Below are positions 34,415 through 42,718 of a stretch of 64,000 nt of DNA, in pieces (the first letter of the stretch is position 1; every line of letters begins with the position of its first letter). The translations under genes were made by a program, and so were the position numbers. This DNA comes from Marixanthomonas sp002364245 (GTDB lineage: Bacteria > Bacteroidota > Bacteroidia > Flavobacteriales > Flavobacteriaceae), in the NCBI GenBank assembly GCA_963973455.1, contig CAXAZF010000007.1, forward strand, positions 1-64,000, written 5' to 3'. The notes below the pieces were generated by a model. It did not search any database, was not told the DNA's origin, and saw only the letters and a list, made by a program, of their open reading frames with translations.

Positions 34415-35372
34415 TATAATTATAAACTATTTCAATCCTTCTATTGGAGTTTCTTCCTCGCTTTGAACTATTAGTATCAATAGGGTCTGTTTCGCCTCTA
34501 GAAATTGCTTTAATTGATGATTTGGCAATATTTCCTTTTGAAATTAAATACCACCTTACTTGCCTTGCATATTGTAACCCCATACGGTAATTATCGTTAG
34601 CATTTCCTACATTGTCTGTATGGCCAATTACCGCTATGGTCATTTCAGGGTTTTTTAAATGAGCTGTTTTAACCTCTTCAAGCAAATTACGTAAATTATT
34701 ATTCACGATAATTCCGGTTTCAGAAAATTTGGGATATACGGTTGTCGATTCAGGAATGTTTTCTTCAAATTCTTCTACACGGTCCTGGTCCCATGGTTTA
34801 AAATAAAAAGAAAAGCCGTCATTAAACTCTTTGTTTTCAGTAAATAAAATATCTTTAATAACAGGTTTCACCACTATCTTTTCTGAAGGCACCCCAGTTT
34901 GTACTAAAATTTGTTTTACCTTATTTCCTCGTTGTACTCCTAAATTTGGAGTTTCCATATTTTCGTCTGGGCTGTAAACTGAAATAATTTGTACTTCTTT
35001 ATTAGGGTGCTCTATTAAATAGGTGTTGATTTTGTATTTAAAATCTATACTAGATTCTGGAACAATAATCTCCGCACTGTTTTTGTGAGATATTATCCCT
35101 TCTTCAAATAAAAATAGTATGTCACTTTGATCATCTTTTACAGTCATTGGAGCATTGCCACCAGTGGATATAGAGTCTGTTTCAGGTATTTTATTGTCTA
35201 ATGGTGTGGTCGTGCTATCAATTGTATTAGTCTTAAGCGTATCAGTAGTTATAAGCGATTTTTCAGTTAAAACAGCTGTAGGTTCACTTTCAGTATTAAG
35301 CCATGAGTAAAGCCAAAGCCCAAAAAAAGCCCAAATAATGAAAATGATAAAAGCTATTAAAAAACTCTTCAC
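34407..35372 (-). CDS. OmpA-family protein
   Basis: A 321-residue envelope protein with one N-terminal span (FLIAFIIFIIWAFFGLWLYS), a Thr/Asp-rich linker, a middle domain with another OmpA-like pattern near residue 125, and a C-terminal OmpA peptidoglycan-binding domain: MTIAVIGHTDNVGNANDNYR, QYARQVRWYLISKGNI, KAISRGETDPIDTNSSKRGR and SNRRIEIVYNY. The Asp and Arg that bind diaminopimelate are present. It leads the operon with the HhH protein and the symporter. Confidence 0.9.
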   Translation of the reverse strand: MKSFLIAFIIFIIWAFFGLWLYSWLNTESEPTAVLTEKSLITTDTLKTNTIDSTTTPLDNKIPETDSISTGGNAPMTVKDDQSDILFLFEEGIISHKNSAEIIVPESSIDFKYKINTYLIEHPNKEVQIISVYSPDENMETPNLGVQRGNKVKQILVQTGVPSEKIVVKPVIKDILFTENKEFNDGFSFYFKPWDQDRVEEFEENIPESTTVYPKFSETGIIVNNNLRNLLEEVKTAHLKNPEMTIAVIGHTDNVGNANDNYRMGLQYARQVRWYLISKGNIAKSSIKAISRGETDPIDTNSSKRGRNSNRRIEIVYNYNG

Positions 35373-35428
35373 TGCGTGTAAAAAATTGATTTATAGAACG
35401 TAAGTTATTTCTTATATTTCTATAAAAA

Positions 35429-35436
35429 CAAATCTA
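35429..35436 (-). promoter_or_regulatory. -7 promoter box (OmpA operon)
   Basis: TAGATTTG on the minus strand, 56 bases before the OmpA-family start. Confidence 0.5.
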
Positions 35437-35503
35437 ACAAAATATTGTATTTATTTTACTTAATAATAATATGTTTATTAATAATTATATAAACAATTTT
35501 GTT

Positions 35504-35511
35504 TAGCTTTG
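35504..35511 (+). promoter_or_regulatory. -7 promoter box (his operon)
   Basis: TAGCTTTG, 10 bases before the leader peptide ATG. Transcription would start only a few bases before that ATG, as expected for an attenuation leader. Confidence 0.6.
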
Positions 35512-35521
35512 CATCCATCTT

Positions 35522-35578
35522 ATGAAACAGATAGCATTACATCACCATCATTTATTATTCTACGCTCTTGCGAGGTGA
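35522..35578 (+). CDS. Histidine operon leader peptide
   Basis: An 18-codon reading frame, MKQIALHHHHLLFYALAR, ending in TGA. Four His codons in a row (CAT CAC CAT CAT) lie just upstream of a terminator and the his operon. This is the standard design for ribosome-mediated attenuation: with little His-tRNA the ribosome stalls on the His codons and the terminator is not formed. The sequence CATCACC within the codons can pair with GGTGAT at 35574-35579, a possible pause hairpin. No clear antiterminator was found by eye. Confidence 0.88.
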   Translation: MKQIALHHHHLLFYALAR

Positions 35579-35617
35579 TACTGGTGTGTTCTAATTAAAT
35601 TTATATAAACTATATCG

Positions 35618-35650
35618 AAACCCGTTTGAGCATTTTCAAACGGGTTTTTT
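35618..35650 (+). terminator. his attenuator terminator
   Basis: Perfect 12-bp arms AAACCCGTTTGA (35618-35629) and TCAAACGGGTTT (35636-35647) with a 6-base loop and a T-run. It lies 39 bases after the leader stop and 20 bases before hisG. Confidence 0.9.
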
Positions 35651-35670
35651 CATGCACTAAAATTAAAAAA

Positions 35671-36528
35671 ATGAAAGTATTAAAAATTGCTGTACAAAAA
35701 TCAGGTAGGCTTAACCAAGAGTCCTTAAAAATTTTAAAAGATTGTGGCATCGCCATTGATAATGGCAGGGATCAATTAAAAGCACCTGCTAAAAATTTTC
35801 CATTGGAAATTTACTACCTACGTAATGGTGACATTCCCCAATATTTAAACGATGGAGTTGTGGATTGTGCGATAATAGGGGAGAACCTTTTGGTTGAAAA
35901 CGGAAACGGAATTAAAGTAATTGAAAAATTAGGATTTTCTAAATGCCGGGTTTCATTAGCCGTTTCTAAGTTTTTTGATTATGATACTATTAAAGATCTT
36001 GATGGGAAAAAAATTGCTACTTCTTATCCTGAAACCACAAAAAAATATCTGGCTGACAAAGGAATTAAAGCCGATTTACATATTATAAATGGAAGTGTTG
36101 AAATAGCGCCCAACATTGGCTTAGCAGATGGTATTTGCGATATTGTGAGTAGCGGTAGCACACTTTTTAAAAACAATTTGAAAGAAGTAGAAGTCATTTT
36201 AAAAAGTGAGGCTGTATTGGCTGTTTCCCCAAAAATTAGTGATGAAATTAACGAGCTTCTAAATAAATTACTTTTTAGAGTTCGCTCGGTTTTAAAAGGT
36301 CGAGATAATCGATATGTCTTATTAAATACCCCGGATGATAAAATTGAGGCAATCTCAAAACTTCTTCCAGGTATGAAAAGTCCAACCATTTTGCCACTAG
36401 CTAAAAAAGGATGGAGCAGTATGCATTCAGTAGTTAATCAAGATGAATTTTGGGAAGTAATTGAAGAATTAAAAGCTGTAGGTGCTGAAGGTATTTTAGT
36501 GTGTCCTATTGAAAAAATGATTGCATAA
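35671..36528 (+). CDS. hisG: ATP phosphoribosyltransferase, long form
   Basis: A 285-residue enzyme, first step of histidine synthesis. It begins KVLKIAVQKSGRLNQESLKI; the catalytic region has VVDCAIIGENLLVENGNGIK, and the PRPP site is in DGICDIVSSGSTLFKNNLKE. The C-terminal about 90 residues (LPGMKSPTILPLAKKGWSSM and after) form the ACT-like regulatory domain that binds histidine, so this is the hexameric long type that needs no HisZ. ATG 35671 lies after the attenuator; an in-frame codon at 35626 is inside its stem. Confidence 0.96.
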   Translation: MKVLKIAVQKSGRLNQESLKILKDCGIAIDNGRDQLKAPAKNFPLEIYYLRNGDIPQYLNDGVVDCAIIGENLLVENGNGIKVIEKLGFSKCRVSLAVSKFFDYDTIKDLDGKKIATSYPETTKKYLADKGIKADLHIINGSVEIAPNIGLADGICDIVSSGSTLFKNNLKEVEVILKSEAVLAVSPKISDEINELLNKLLFRVRSVLKGRDNRYVLLNTPDDKIEAISKLLPGMKSPTILPLAKKGWSSMHSVVNQDEFWEVIEELKAVGAEGILVCPIEKMIA

Positions 36529-37811
36529 TGAAAAAAGCACTTAATCCAGCTAAAAATACTTGGTCTGAACTACTTAAAAGACCTACGAAAACAGTGGCAG
36601 ACATTGAAACTGTCGTTAATGACATCTTTAAGGAAGTAAAAACAAAAGGCGATCGGGCAGTGTTAAAGTATACAGAGCTTTTTGACGGCACCACACCTGA
36701 TAAATTGTTAGTTTCTGAAGAAGAAATCAACAAAGCAGAGAAATCTATAACTTCTGAATTAAAAGAAGCGATAGCTATAGCAAAAAAGAACATTACTACC
36801 TTTCATGCTGCACAAAAAACAGAGAGTGTAACGGTAGAAACTACTAACGGAGTTACCTGCTGGCAAGAAAAACGGCCTATTCAAAAAGTGGGATTGTATA
36901 TTCCGGGAGGTTCAGCACCGCTATTTTCCACTATTTTAATGCTTGCTGTTCCAGCAACAATTGCTGGTTGTAAGGAAATTGTGCTTTGCACACCACCTGA
37001 TAAAAACGGAGAAGTAAACGCTGCTATTTTATACACTGCTAAACTCTGTGGCGTTACTAAAATTTATAAAATTGGCGGTATTCAAGCCATTGCAGCAATG
37101 ACGTTTGGTACTGAAACTGTTCCTTCAGTTTACAAAATATTCGGTCCCGGAAATCAGTATGTTACCGTTGCCAAACAATTGGCAACCAAGTATAATGTTG
37201 CCATAGATATGCCCGCCGGACCATCAGAGTTGTTGATCTACGCAGATGAAACAGCTAATCCTACGTTTGTTGCATCAGATTTATTAAGCCAAGCGGAACA
37301 CGGGCCGGATAGCCAAGTGATTTTGGTTTCAACCTCCAAAGAAATTATTGATGAAACCGAAAAAGAAGTAGAAGCACAGCTGGAAAAACTTCCCAGAAAA
37401 GGTATTGCAACACAAGCCATTGCAAATTCAAAATTAATTTTAGTTGATACGGAAGAAGAAGCGCTTGAAATGATTAATGAGTATGGTCCAGAACACTTTA
37501 TTGTTATTTCAGAAAATGAAGAATACTTCGTATCAAATATTCAAAATGCTGGATCTGTATTTATAGGGAATTACACACCTGAAAGCGCTGGTGACTATGC
37601 TTCTGGCACCAACCACACTTTACCAACTAATGGCTATTCAAAACAGTATAGCGGTGTTAATTTGGATAGTTTTTTGAAGAGTATGACGTTTCAAAAAATT
37701 TCAGAAAAAGGAATTAAGAATATCGGTCCTGCAATTGAAATTATGGCCGAAGCAGAAGGATTAGAAGCTCATAAAAATGCAGTATCAATCCGTTTAAAAA
37801 GCTTACAATAA
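36528..37811 (+). CDS. hisD: Histidinol dehydrogenase
   Basis: A 427-residue zinc enzyme that oxidises histidinol to histidine in two NAD-dependent steps. Family sequence is continuous: VGLYIPGGSAPLFSTILMLA, IGGIQAIAAMTFGTETVPSV, KIFGPGNQYVTVAKQLATKY, DMPAGPSELLIYADETANPT, and SDLLSQAEHGPDSQVILVS with the zinc ligands. SAGDYASGTNHTLPTNGYSK closes the active site. Its start overlaps the hisG stop by one base. Confidence 0.96.
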   Translation: MKKALNPAKNTWSELLKRPTKTVADIETVVNDIFKEVKTKGDRAVLKYTELFDGTTPDKLLVSEEEINKAEKSITSELKEAIAIAKKNITTFHAAQKTESVTVETTNGVTCWQEKRPIQKVGLYIPGGSAPLFSTILMLAVPATIAGCKEIVLCTPPDKNGEVNAAILYTAKLCGVTKIYKIGGIQAIAAMTFGTETVPSVYKIFGPGNQYVTVAKQLATKYNVAIDMPAGPSELLIYADETANPTFVASDLLSQAEHGPDSQVILVSTSKEIIDETEKEVEAQLEKLPRKGIATQAIANSKLILVDTEEEALEMINEYGPEHFIVISENEEYFVSNIQNAGSVFIGNYTPESAGDYASGTNHTLPTNGYSKQYSGVNLDSFLKSMTFQKISEKGIKNIGPAIEIMAEAEGLEAHKNAVSIRLKSLQ

Positions 37812-37812
37812 T

Positions 37813-38862
37813 ATGGAAAACACATTCAATGTAGATAAATTGGTTCGGCCCAATGTCGCAAAGTTACAGCCTTACAGTTCTGCCCGTGATGAGTTTACAG
37901 AAACGAGTGAATCTATGGTTTTTTTAGATGCCAATGAAAATCCTTTTGAAAACGGCGTAAATAGGTACCCAGATCCGCAACAACGGCTTTTAAAGAAAGA
38001 AATCGGCTTAATTAAAGGTATTTCAGAAAAAAATATGCTGTTAGGCAACGGAAGTGATGAAGTGTTGGATTTACTCTTTAGAGCTTTTTGTGAGCCTGGA
38101 AAAGACAATATAATCACACTTCCTCCCACGTACGGAATGTACAAAGTGCTTGCTGGAATTAATAATATTGAAAATAGGGAGGTGCTGCTAACTGAAGCAT
38201 TTCAACCCAATATCCCAGCTATTTTAGAAACAGTTGATGAGCAAACAAAAATGATTTTTCTTTGTTCACCCAATAATCCTACAGGGACTCTTTTTTCTGA
38301 AACTCAAGTTGAAAAACTATTAAACAATTTTAAAGGTTTGGTTGTGATTGATGAAGCATATATCGACTTTTCAGAAACTGAAAGTTGGTCTAAAAAGTTG
38401 ACTCATTATCCTAATTTGGTTGTTACGCAAACGTTGTCAAAAGCGTATGGAATGGCTGGAATTAGATTAGGTATATGCTTCGCTTCCGAAGAAATAATAA
38501 CGGTTTTAAATAAAATTAAACCGCCTTATAACATTAATTCTTTAACACAAGAAAAAGCGATTAATCGATTAAAAAATCCACTAGATATAAAAAAAGAAAT
38601 TAGCTCATTAATAAATGGAAAGAATGAGTTATATAAAGCTTTGCTTGAAGTGGAGTTTATTAATGAAATATTTCCTTCCGAAGCTAATTTTATTCTTTGT
38701 CGAGTAGATGACGCTACAAAACGGTACAATCAATTAGTAGAAAAAGGGATTGTGGTTCGAAATCGTAGCAGTCAACCACTTTGTGAAAATACTTTGCGTT
38801 TTACAGTAGGAACGCCAAAAGAAAATGAGCTTTTAATTACCACCTTAAAAAAACTTCAATAA
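37813..38862 (+). CDS. hisC: Histidinol-phosphate aminotransferase
   Basis: A 349-residue PLP enzyme. NRYPDPQQRLLKKEIGLIKG and LLGNGSDEVLDLLFRAFCEP are fold type I signatures; the PLP lysine is in TQTLSKAYGMAGIRLGICFA near residue 208, preceded by VVIDEAYIDFSE, and the substrate Arg lies near the end (LRFTVGTPKENE). One base separates it from hisD; its stop overlaps the hisB start. Confidence 0.96.
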   Translation: MENTFNVDKLVRPNVAKLQPYSSARDEFTETSESMVFLDANENPFENGVNRYPDPQQRLLKKEIGLIKGISEKNMLLGNGSDEVLDLLFRAFCEPGKDNIITLPPTYGMYKVLAGINNIENREVLLTEAFQPNIPAILETVDEQTKMIFLCSPNNPTGTLFSETQVEKLLNNFKGLVVIDEAYIDFSETESWSKKLTHYPNLVVTQTLSKAYGMAGIRLGICFASEEIITVLNKIKPPYNINSLTQEKAINRLKNPLDIKKEISSLINGKNELYKALLEVEFINEIFPSEANFILCRVDDATKRYNQLVEKGIVVRNRSSQPLCENTLRFTVGTPKENELLITTLKKLQ

Positions 38863-39998
38863 TGAAAAAGAACGTATTGTTTATAGATAGGGACGGAACT
38901 CTAATAAAAGAAACCGTCGACGAGCAAATTGATGCCTTAGAAAAAATGGTGTTTTATCCAAAGGTTTTCACATATATGGCTAAAATAGCCAAGGAATTAG
39001 ACTTTGAGCTTGTTATGATTACCAATCAGGACGGTTTAGGCACGGACTCATTTCCAGAAGAAACGTTTTGGCCAGTTCATAATTTTATTATGAAAGCTTT
39101 TGAGAATGAAGGAGTTGTTTTTAATGAAGTTTTTCTAGACAGAACCTTTCCGCATGAAAACGCCCCAACCCGGAAACCAGGTACAGCATTATTAAAAAAG
39201 TACTTTTCAGAAGAATACGATTTGAAAAACTCCTTCGTAATTGGAGACCGTTTAACCGATGTAGAATTAGCTAAAAACCTAGGTTCAAAAGCCATTTTTA
39301 TTAATGACGACACGCAATTAGGAACAAATGAAATCACGGTTCAAAAAGAGGAGTTAAACTCGGTTATAGCATTAGAAACCAATGATTGGAAAGCTATTTA
39401 TGAGTTTTTAAAGTTAGACGCCAGAACGGCTGAAATTAATAGAAAAACAAATGAAACAGATATTTCAATACAATTAAACCTTGATGGAACCGGGAAAGGT
39501 GATATGGACACCGGAATTGCCTTTTTCGATCATATGTTAGATCAAATAGCGAGGCACGGTCAAATGGACCTTTCTGTAAAAGTAATAGGCGATTTAGAGG
39601 TTGATGAGCATCACACGATAGAAGATACGGCTATTGCATTAGGAGAAGTTTTTTCTAAAGCATTGGGTAATAAACTAGGGATAGAGCGTTACGGATTTTG
39701 TTTACCGATGGACGATTGCTTAGCACAGGTAGCGATTGATTTTGGTGGTAGAAATTGGTTGGTTTGGGACGCAGATTTTAAACGTGAAATGATTGGTAAA
39801 ATGCCTACTGAAATGTTCTACCATTTCTTTAAAAGTTTTACAGACGGATCTAAGGCTAACCTTAATATTAAAGCAGAAGGAACTAATGAGCACCACAAAA
39901 TAGAGGCGATTTTTAAGGCTTTTGCTAAAGCGATAAAAGTTGCAGTAAAGCGAGATACAGACAAGATGATTTTACCATCTACAAAAGGCGTATTGTAA
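38862..39998 (+). CDS. hisB: Bifunctional histidinol-phosphatase / imidazoleglycerol-phosphate dehydratase
   Basis: A 378-residue fusion. Residues 1-165 are a HAD-type histidinol phosphatase with nucleophile Asp in VLFIDRDGTLIKETVDEQI, and VFLDRTFPHENAPTRKPGTA and SFVIGDRLTDVELAKNLGSK. Residues 190-378 are IGP dehydratase with the manganese His motifs FFDHMLDQIARHGQMDL, VDEHHTIEDTAIALGE and GTNEHHKIEAIFKAFAKAIK. The two-domain form also occurs in enteric bacteria. Confidence 0.96.
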   Translation: MKKNVLFIDRDGTLIKETVDEQIDALEKMVFYPKVFTYMAKIAKELDFELVMITNQDGLGTDSFPEETFWPVHNFIMKAFENEGVVFNEVFLDRTFPHENAPTRKPGTALLKKYFSEEYDLKNSFVIGDRLTDVELAKNLGSKAIFINDDTQLGTNEITVQKEELNSVIALETNDWKAIYEFLKLDARTAEINRKTNETDISIQLNLDGTGKGDMDTGIAFFDHMLDQIARHGQMDLSVKVIGDLEVDEHHTIEDTAIALGEVFSKALGNKLGIERYGFCLPMDDCLAQVAIDFGGRNWLVWDADFKREMIGKMPTEMFYHFFKSFTDGSKANLNIKAEGTNEHHKIEAIFKAFAKAIKVAVKRDTDKMILPSTKGVL

Positions 39999-40579
39999 TG
40001 AATATAGTTATTATAGATTATGGCGCCGGAAATATTAAAAGTCTTCAATTTGCTATTGAAAGGTTAGGGTTTAATGCTGCTTTGAGTAGTGATGAAAAAG
40101 AAATTAAAACTGCCGATAAAGTGATTTTTCCGGGTGTAGGTCATGCCGACAGTGCGATGAAAATGCTAAAAGAAACTGGCTTAGACAAACTTATACCTAC
40201 CTTAAAACAACCCGTTTTAGGTATTTGTTTAGGGATGCAGTTGCTTTGTAATTCTTCGGAAGAAGGAAACACGAAAGGTTTAGGTATTTTTGACGTTGAC
40301 GTAAAACGATTTTCAAATACATTGAAAGTACCTCAAATGGGCTGGAATACCATTTCAAACTTAAAGTCTGATTTATTTAAAGGTATTTCAGAAAATGAAT
40401 TTATGTATTTAGTTCACAGTTATTATGCTCCAATTTGTAAGGATACCATTGCTACTACCGATTATGAAGGTGAATATACTTCTGCATTACAAAACGCCAA
40501 TTTTTACGGCGTTCAATTTCACCCAGAAAAAAGTAGCACTGCTGGAGAAAAAATATTAAAAAACTTTTTAACGATTTAA
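39998..40579 (+). CDS. hisH: Imidazole glycerol phosphate synthase, glutaminase subunit
   Basis: A 193-residue class I glutamine amidotransferase that feeds ammonia to HisF. VIIDYGAGNIKSLQFAIERL opens the fold; the nucleophile is in GICLGMQLLCNSSEEG (Cys near residue 79), and the His-Glu pair is in GVQFHPEKSSTAGEKILKNF. Overlaps hisB by one base and lies 2 bases before hisA. Confidence 0.96.
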   Translation: MNIVIIDYGAGNIKSLQFAIERLGFNAALSSDEKEIKTADKVIFPGVGHADSAMKMLKETGLDKLIPTLKQPVLGICLGMQLLCNSSEEGNTKGLGIFDVDVKRFSNTLKVPQMGWNTISNLKSDLFKGISENEFMYLVHSYYAPICKDTIATTDYEGEYTSALQNANFYGVQFHPEKSSTAGEKILKNFLTI

Positions 40580-40581
40580 TT

Positions 40582-41310
40582 ATGAGAATAATACCTGCTA
40601 TAGATATTATTGAAGGCAAATGTGTACGGCTTTCAAAAGGCGATTACAGTACAAAAAAAATATACAACGAAAATCCGCTTGAAGTTGCCAAACAGTTTGA
40701 AGCCCATGGTATACAATATCTACATTTAGTAGATTTAGATGGGGCAAAAAGTAGCCATATTGTTAACCACAAAATTTTAGAAGAAATAGCTTCTAAAACA
40801 AATCTGCAAATAGATTTTGGAGGTGGCTTAAAAAGCGATAAAGACCTAGAAATAGCCTTTAATAGTGGCGCCAATCAAATAACTGGTGGAAGTATTGCAG
40901 TTAAAAACCCAGATGTTTTTAAAAACTGGTTACAAAAATATGGTAGCGACAAAATTATTTTAGGTGCTGATGCAAAAGATGAAAAAGTTGCTGTAAGTGG
41001 TTGGTTAGAAGAAAGTGATGAGTTTGTCATTCCGTTTATTCAAAAATATCAAGACGATGGAGTGGAATCCGTAATTTGTACAGATATTAGTAAGGATGGG
41101 ATGCTAGAAGGCCCTTCTCTTGAATTGTACAAACAAATTTTAGCTGAAACTGAGAATTTAAAACTAATTGCTTCAGGAGGTGTAGCTACTTTCGATGATC
41201 TTCCTAAGCTATCTGAAATAGGATGTGAAGGAGCTATTTTAGGGAAAGCTATTTATGAAAACAGAATATCTTTAAATCAACTTGAAAAATATATTTTAGA
41301 TGTTAACTAA
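40582..41310 (+). CDS. hisA: ProFAR isomerase
   Basis: A 242-residue TIM-barrel enzyme for the fourth step. IIPAIDIIEGKCVRLSKGDY carries the first catalytic Asp; LQIDFGGGLKSDKDLEIAFN and VICTDISKDGMLEGPSLELY (second Asp) and LIASGGVATFDDLPKLSEIG bind the phosphates. Overlaps the hisF start by 11 bases. Confidence 0.96.
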   Translation: MRIIPAIDIIEGKCVRLSKGDYSTKKIYNENPLEVAKQFEAHGIQYLHLVDLDGAKSSHIVNHKILEEIASKTNLQIDFGGGLKSDKDLEIAFNSGANQITGGSIAVKNPDVFKNWLQKYGSDKIILGADAKDEKVAVSGWLEESDEFVIPFIQKYQDDGVESVICTDISKDGMLEGPSLELYKQILAETENLKLIASGGVATFDDLPKLSEIGCEGAILGKAIYENRISLNQLEKYILDVN

Positions 41311-42055
41311 ACGAATAATCCCTTGTTTGGATATAAAAAATGGCCGCACCGTAAAAGGTGTAAATTTTGTAAACCTTCGTGATGCGGGAGATCCAGTAGA
41401 ATTAGCTAAAATATATTCTGAAACGGGAGCCGATGAATTGGTTTTTTTAGATATATCAGCTACTGAAGAACGCCGTAAAACCCTCGCTAATATGGTTTTA
41501 CAAATTGCTAAAACTATAAACATTCCATTTACCGTTGGCGGCGGAATTTCGAGTGTGGAAGATGTTGCCGTATTATTGAAAAACGGAGCAGATAAGGTTT
41601 CGATAAATTCTTCTGCAGTTAAAAATCCACAACTTATAAACGATTTAGCTGCTAAATTTGGTTCGCAATGTATTGTGGTAGCAATCGATGCAAAACAAAT
41701 TGATGGTGAATGGATTGTGCATTTAGTAGGGGGGAAGCAGCCTACAACGTTAAATTTATTTGATTGGGCTTTGGAGGTTGAAAAAAGAGGGGCTGGAGAA
41801 ATTCTCTTCACTTCAATGGATAATGACGGTACCAAAGACGGTTTTGCTAATGAAGCTTTGAAAAAACTTTCAGAAGCACTCAATATTCCAATAATTGCTT
41901 CAGGTGGCGCAGGGACTATTAACCACTTTAGCGATGCATTTAAATTAGGGAAAGCAGATGCTGCTTTGGCTGCAAGTGTTTTTCACTTTAAGGAAATAGA
42001 GGTTTCAGAATTAAAAAAAGAATTAAAAACACAGGGAATCCCTGTTAGACTATAA
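41300..42055 (+). CDS. hisF: Imidazole glycerol phosphate synthase, cyclase subunit
   Basis: A 251-residue TIM-barrel partner of HisH. RIIPCLDIKNGRTVKGVNFV has the catalytic Asp; FTVGGGISSVEDVAVLLKNG, VAIDAKQIDGEWIVHLVGGK, EILFTSMDNDGTKDGFANEA (second Asp) and PIIASGGAGTINHFSDAFKL follow. Translationally coupled to hisA. Confidence 0.96.
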   Translation: MLTKRIIPCLDIKNGRTVKGVNFVNLRDAGDPVELAKIYSETGADELVFLDISATEERRKTLANMVLQIAKTINIPFTVGGGISSVEDVAVLLKNGADKVSINSSAVKNPQLINDLAAKFGSQCIVVAIDAKQIDGEWIVHLVGGKQPTTLNLFDWALEVEKRGAGEILFTSMDNDGTKDGFANEALKKLSEALNIPIIASGGAGTINHFSDAFKLGKADAALAASVFHFKEIEVSELKKELKTQGIPVRL

Positions 42056-42059
42056 GATT

Positions 42060-42656
42060 ATGCAAATAGACTATACAAAATACGAAAACGGTTTGGTTCC
42101 GGCAATTATACAAGATGCAATTACTAAAAATGTGTTGATGCTAGGCTACATGAACGAAGAGGCGTTTTTAAAAACCAATGAAACTAAAAAAGTAACCTTT
42201 TTTAGCCGAAGTAAAAATAGACTGTGGACCAAAGGAGAGGAGAGTGGTAATTTTTTAAACCTAGTTTCCATAAAAGTTGATTGTGATAATGACGCTCTGC
42301 TTATTAAAGTACAACCAGAAGGGCCAACTTGCCACAAAGGAACAGATACGTGTTGGAACGAAAAAAACAACTCTAGTTTCGGGTTTCTTTCAAAATTGGA
42401 AGAAGTGATTGAAGATCGAAAAAATAATTCCGAAGATGAAAATTCATATATTTCATCTCTTTTTAGAGCGGGAATGAACAAAATAGCTCAGAAAGTAGGG
42501 GAAGAGGCTGTTGAAGTAGTAATTGAGGCAAAAGATACCAATGATGATCTGTTTTTAAATGAAAGTGCTGATCTTCTCTTTCATTATATGATTTTATTAC
42601 AAGCAAAAGGGTTTCATATAAGCGATATTGAAAATGTGTTACGCGCTCGGCATTAG
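42060..42656 (+). CDS. hisIE: Bifunctional phosphoribosyl-AMP cyclohydrolase / phosphoribosyl-ATP pyrophosphatase
   Basis: A 198-residue fusion. Residues 1-105 are HisI: VLMLGYMNEEAFLKTNETKK, VKVDC-type metal site (SIKVDCDNDALLIKVQPEGP) and TCHKGTDTCWNE with the zinc cysteines. Residues 110-198 are HisE, a MazG-like helical domain with KIAQKVGEEAVEVVIEAKDT. It is the last gene of the operon and is followed by a strong terminator. Confidence 0.96.
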   Translation: MQIDYTKYENGLVPAIIQDAITKNVLMLGYMNEEAFLKTNETKKVTFFSRSKNRLWTKGEESGNFLNLVSIKVDCDNDALLIKVQPEGPTCHKGTDTCWNEKNNSSFGFLSKLEEVIEDRKNNSEDENSYISSLFRAGMNKIAQKVGEEAVEVVIEAKDTNDDLFLNESADLLFHYMILLQAKGFHISDIENVLRARH

Positions 42657-42678
42657 TTAGGGCAAATAATTTGAAAAG

Positions 42679-42717
42679 AAGGTAGAAGTTTTGTTTTTAA
42701 CTTCTACCTTTTTTTTA
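42679..42717 (+). terminator. his operon terminator
   Basis: AAGGTAGAAGTT (42679-42690) pairs with AACTTCTACCTT (42699-42710), followed by seven T. An A-run on the left lets it also serve the convergent serine hydrolase gene. Confidence 0.92.
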
Positions 42718-42718
42718 T

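Noticed and set aside
41296..41883. 195-codon minus-strand frame opposite hisF
   Set aside because: Antisense shadow of a highly conserved gene; no start region or family.
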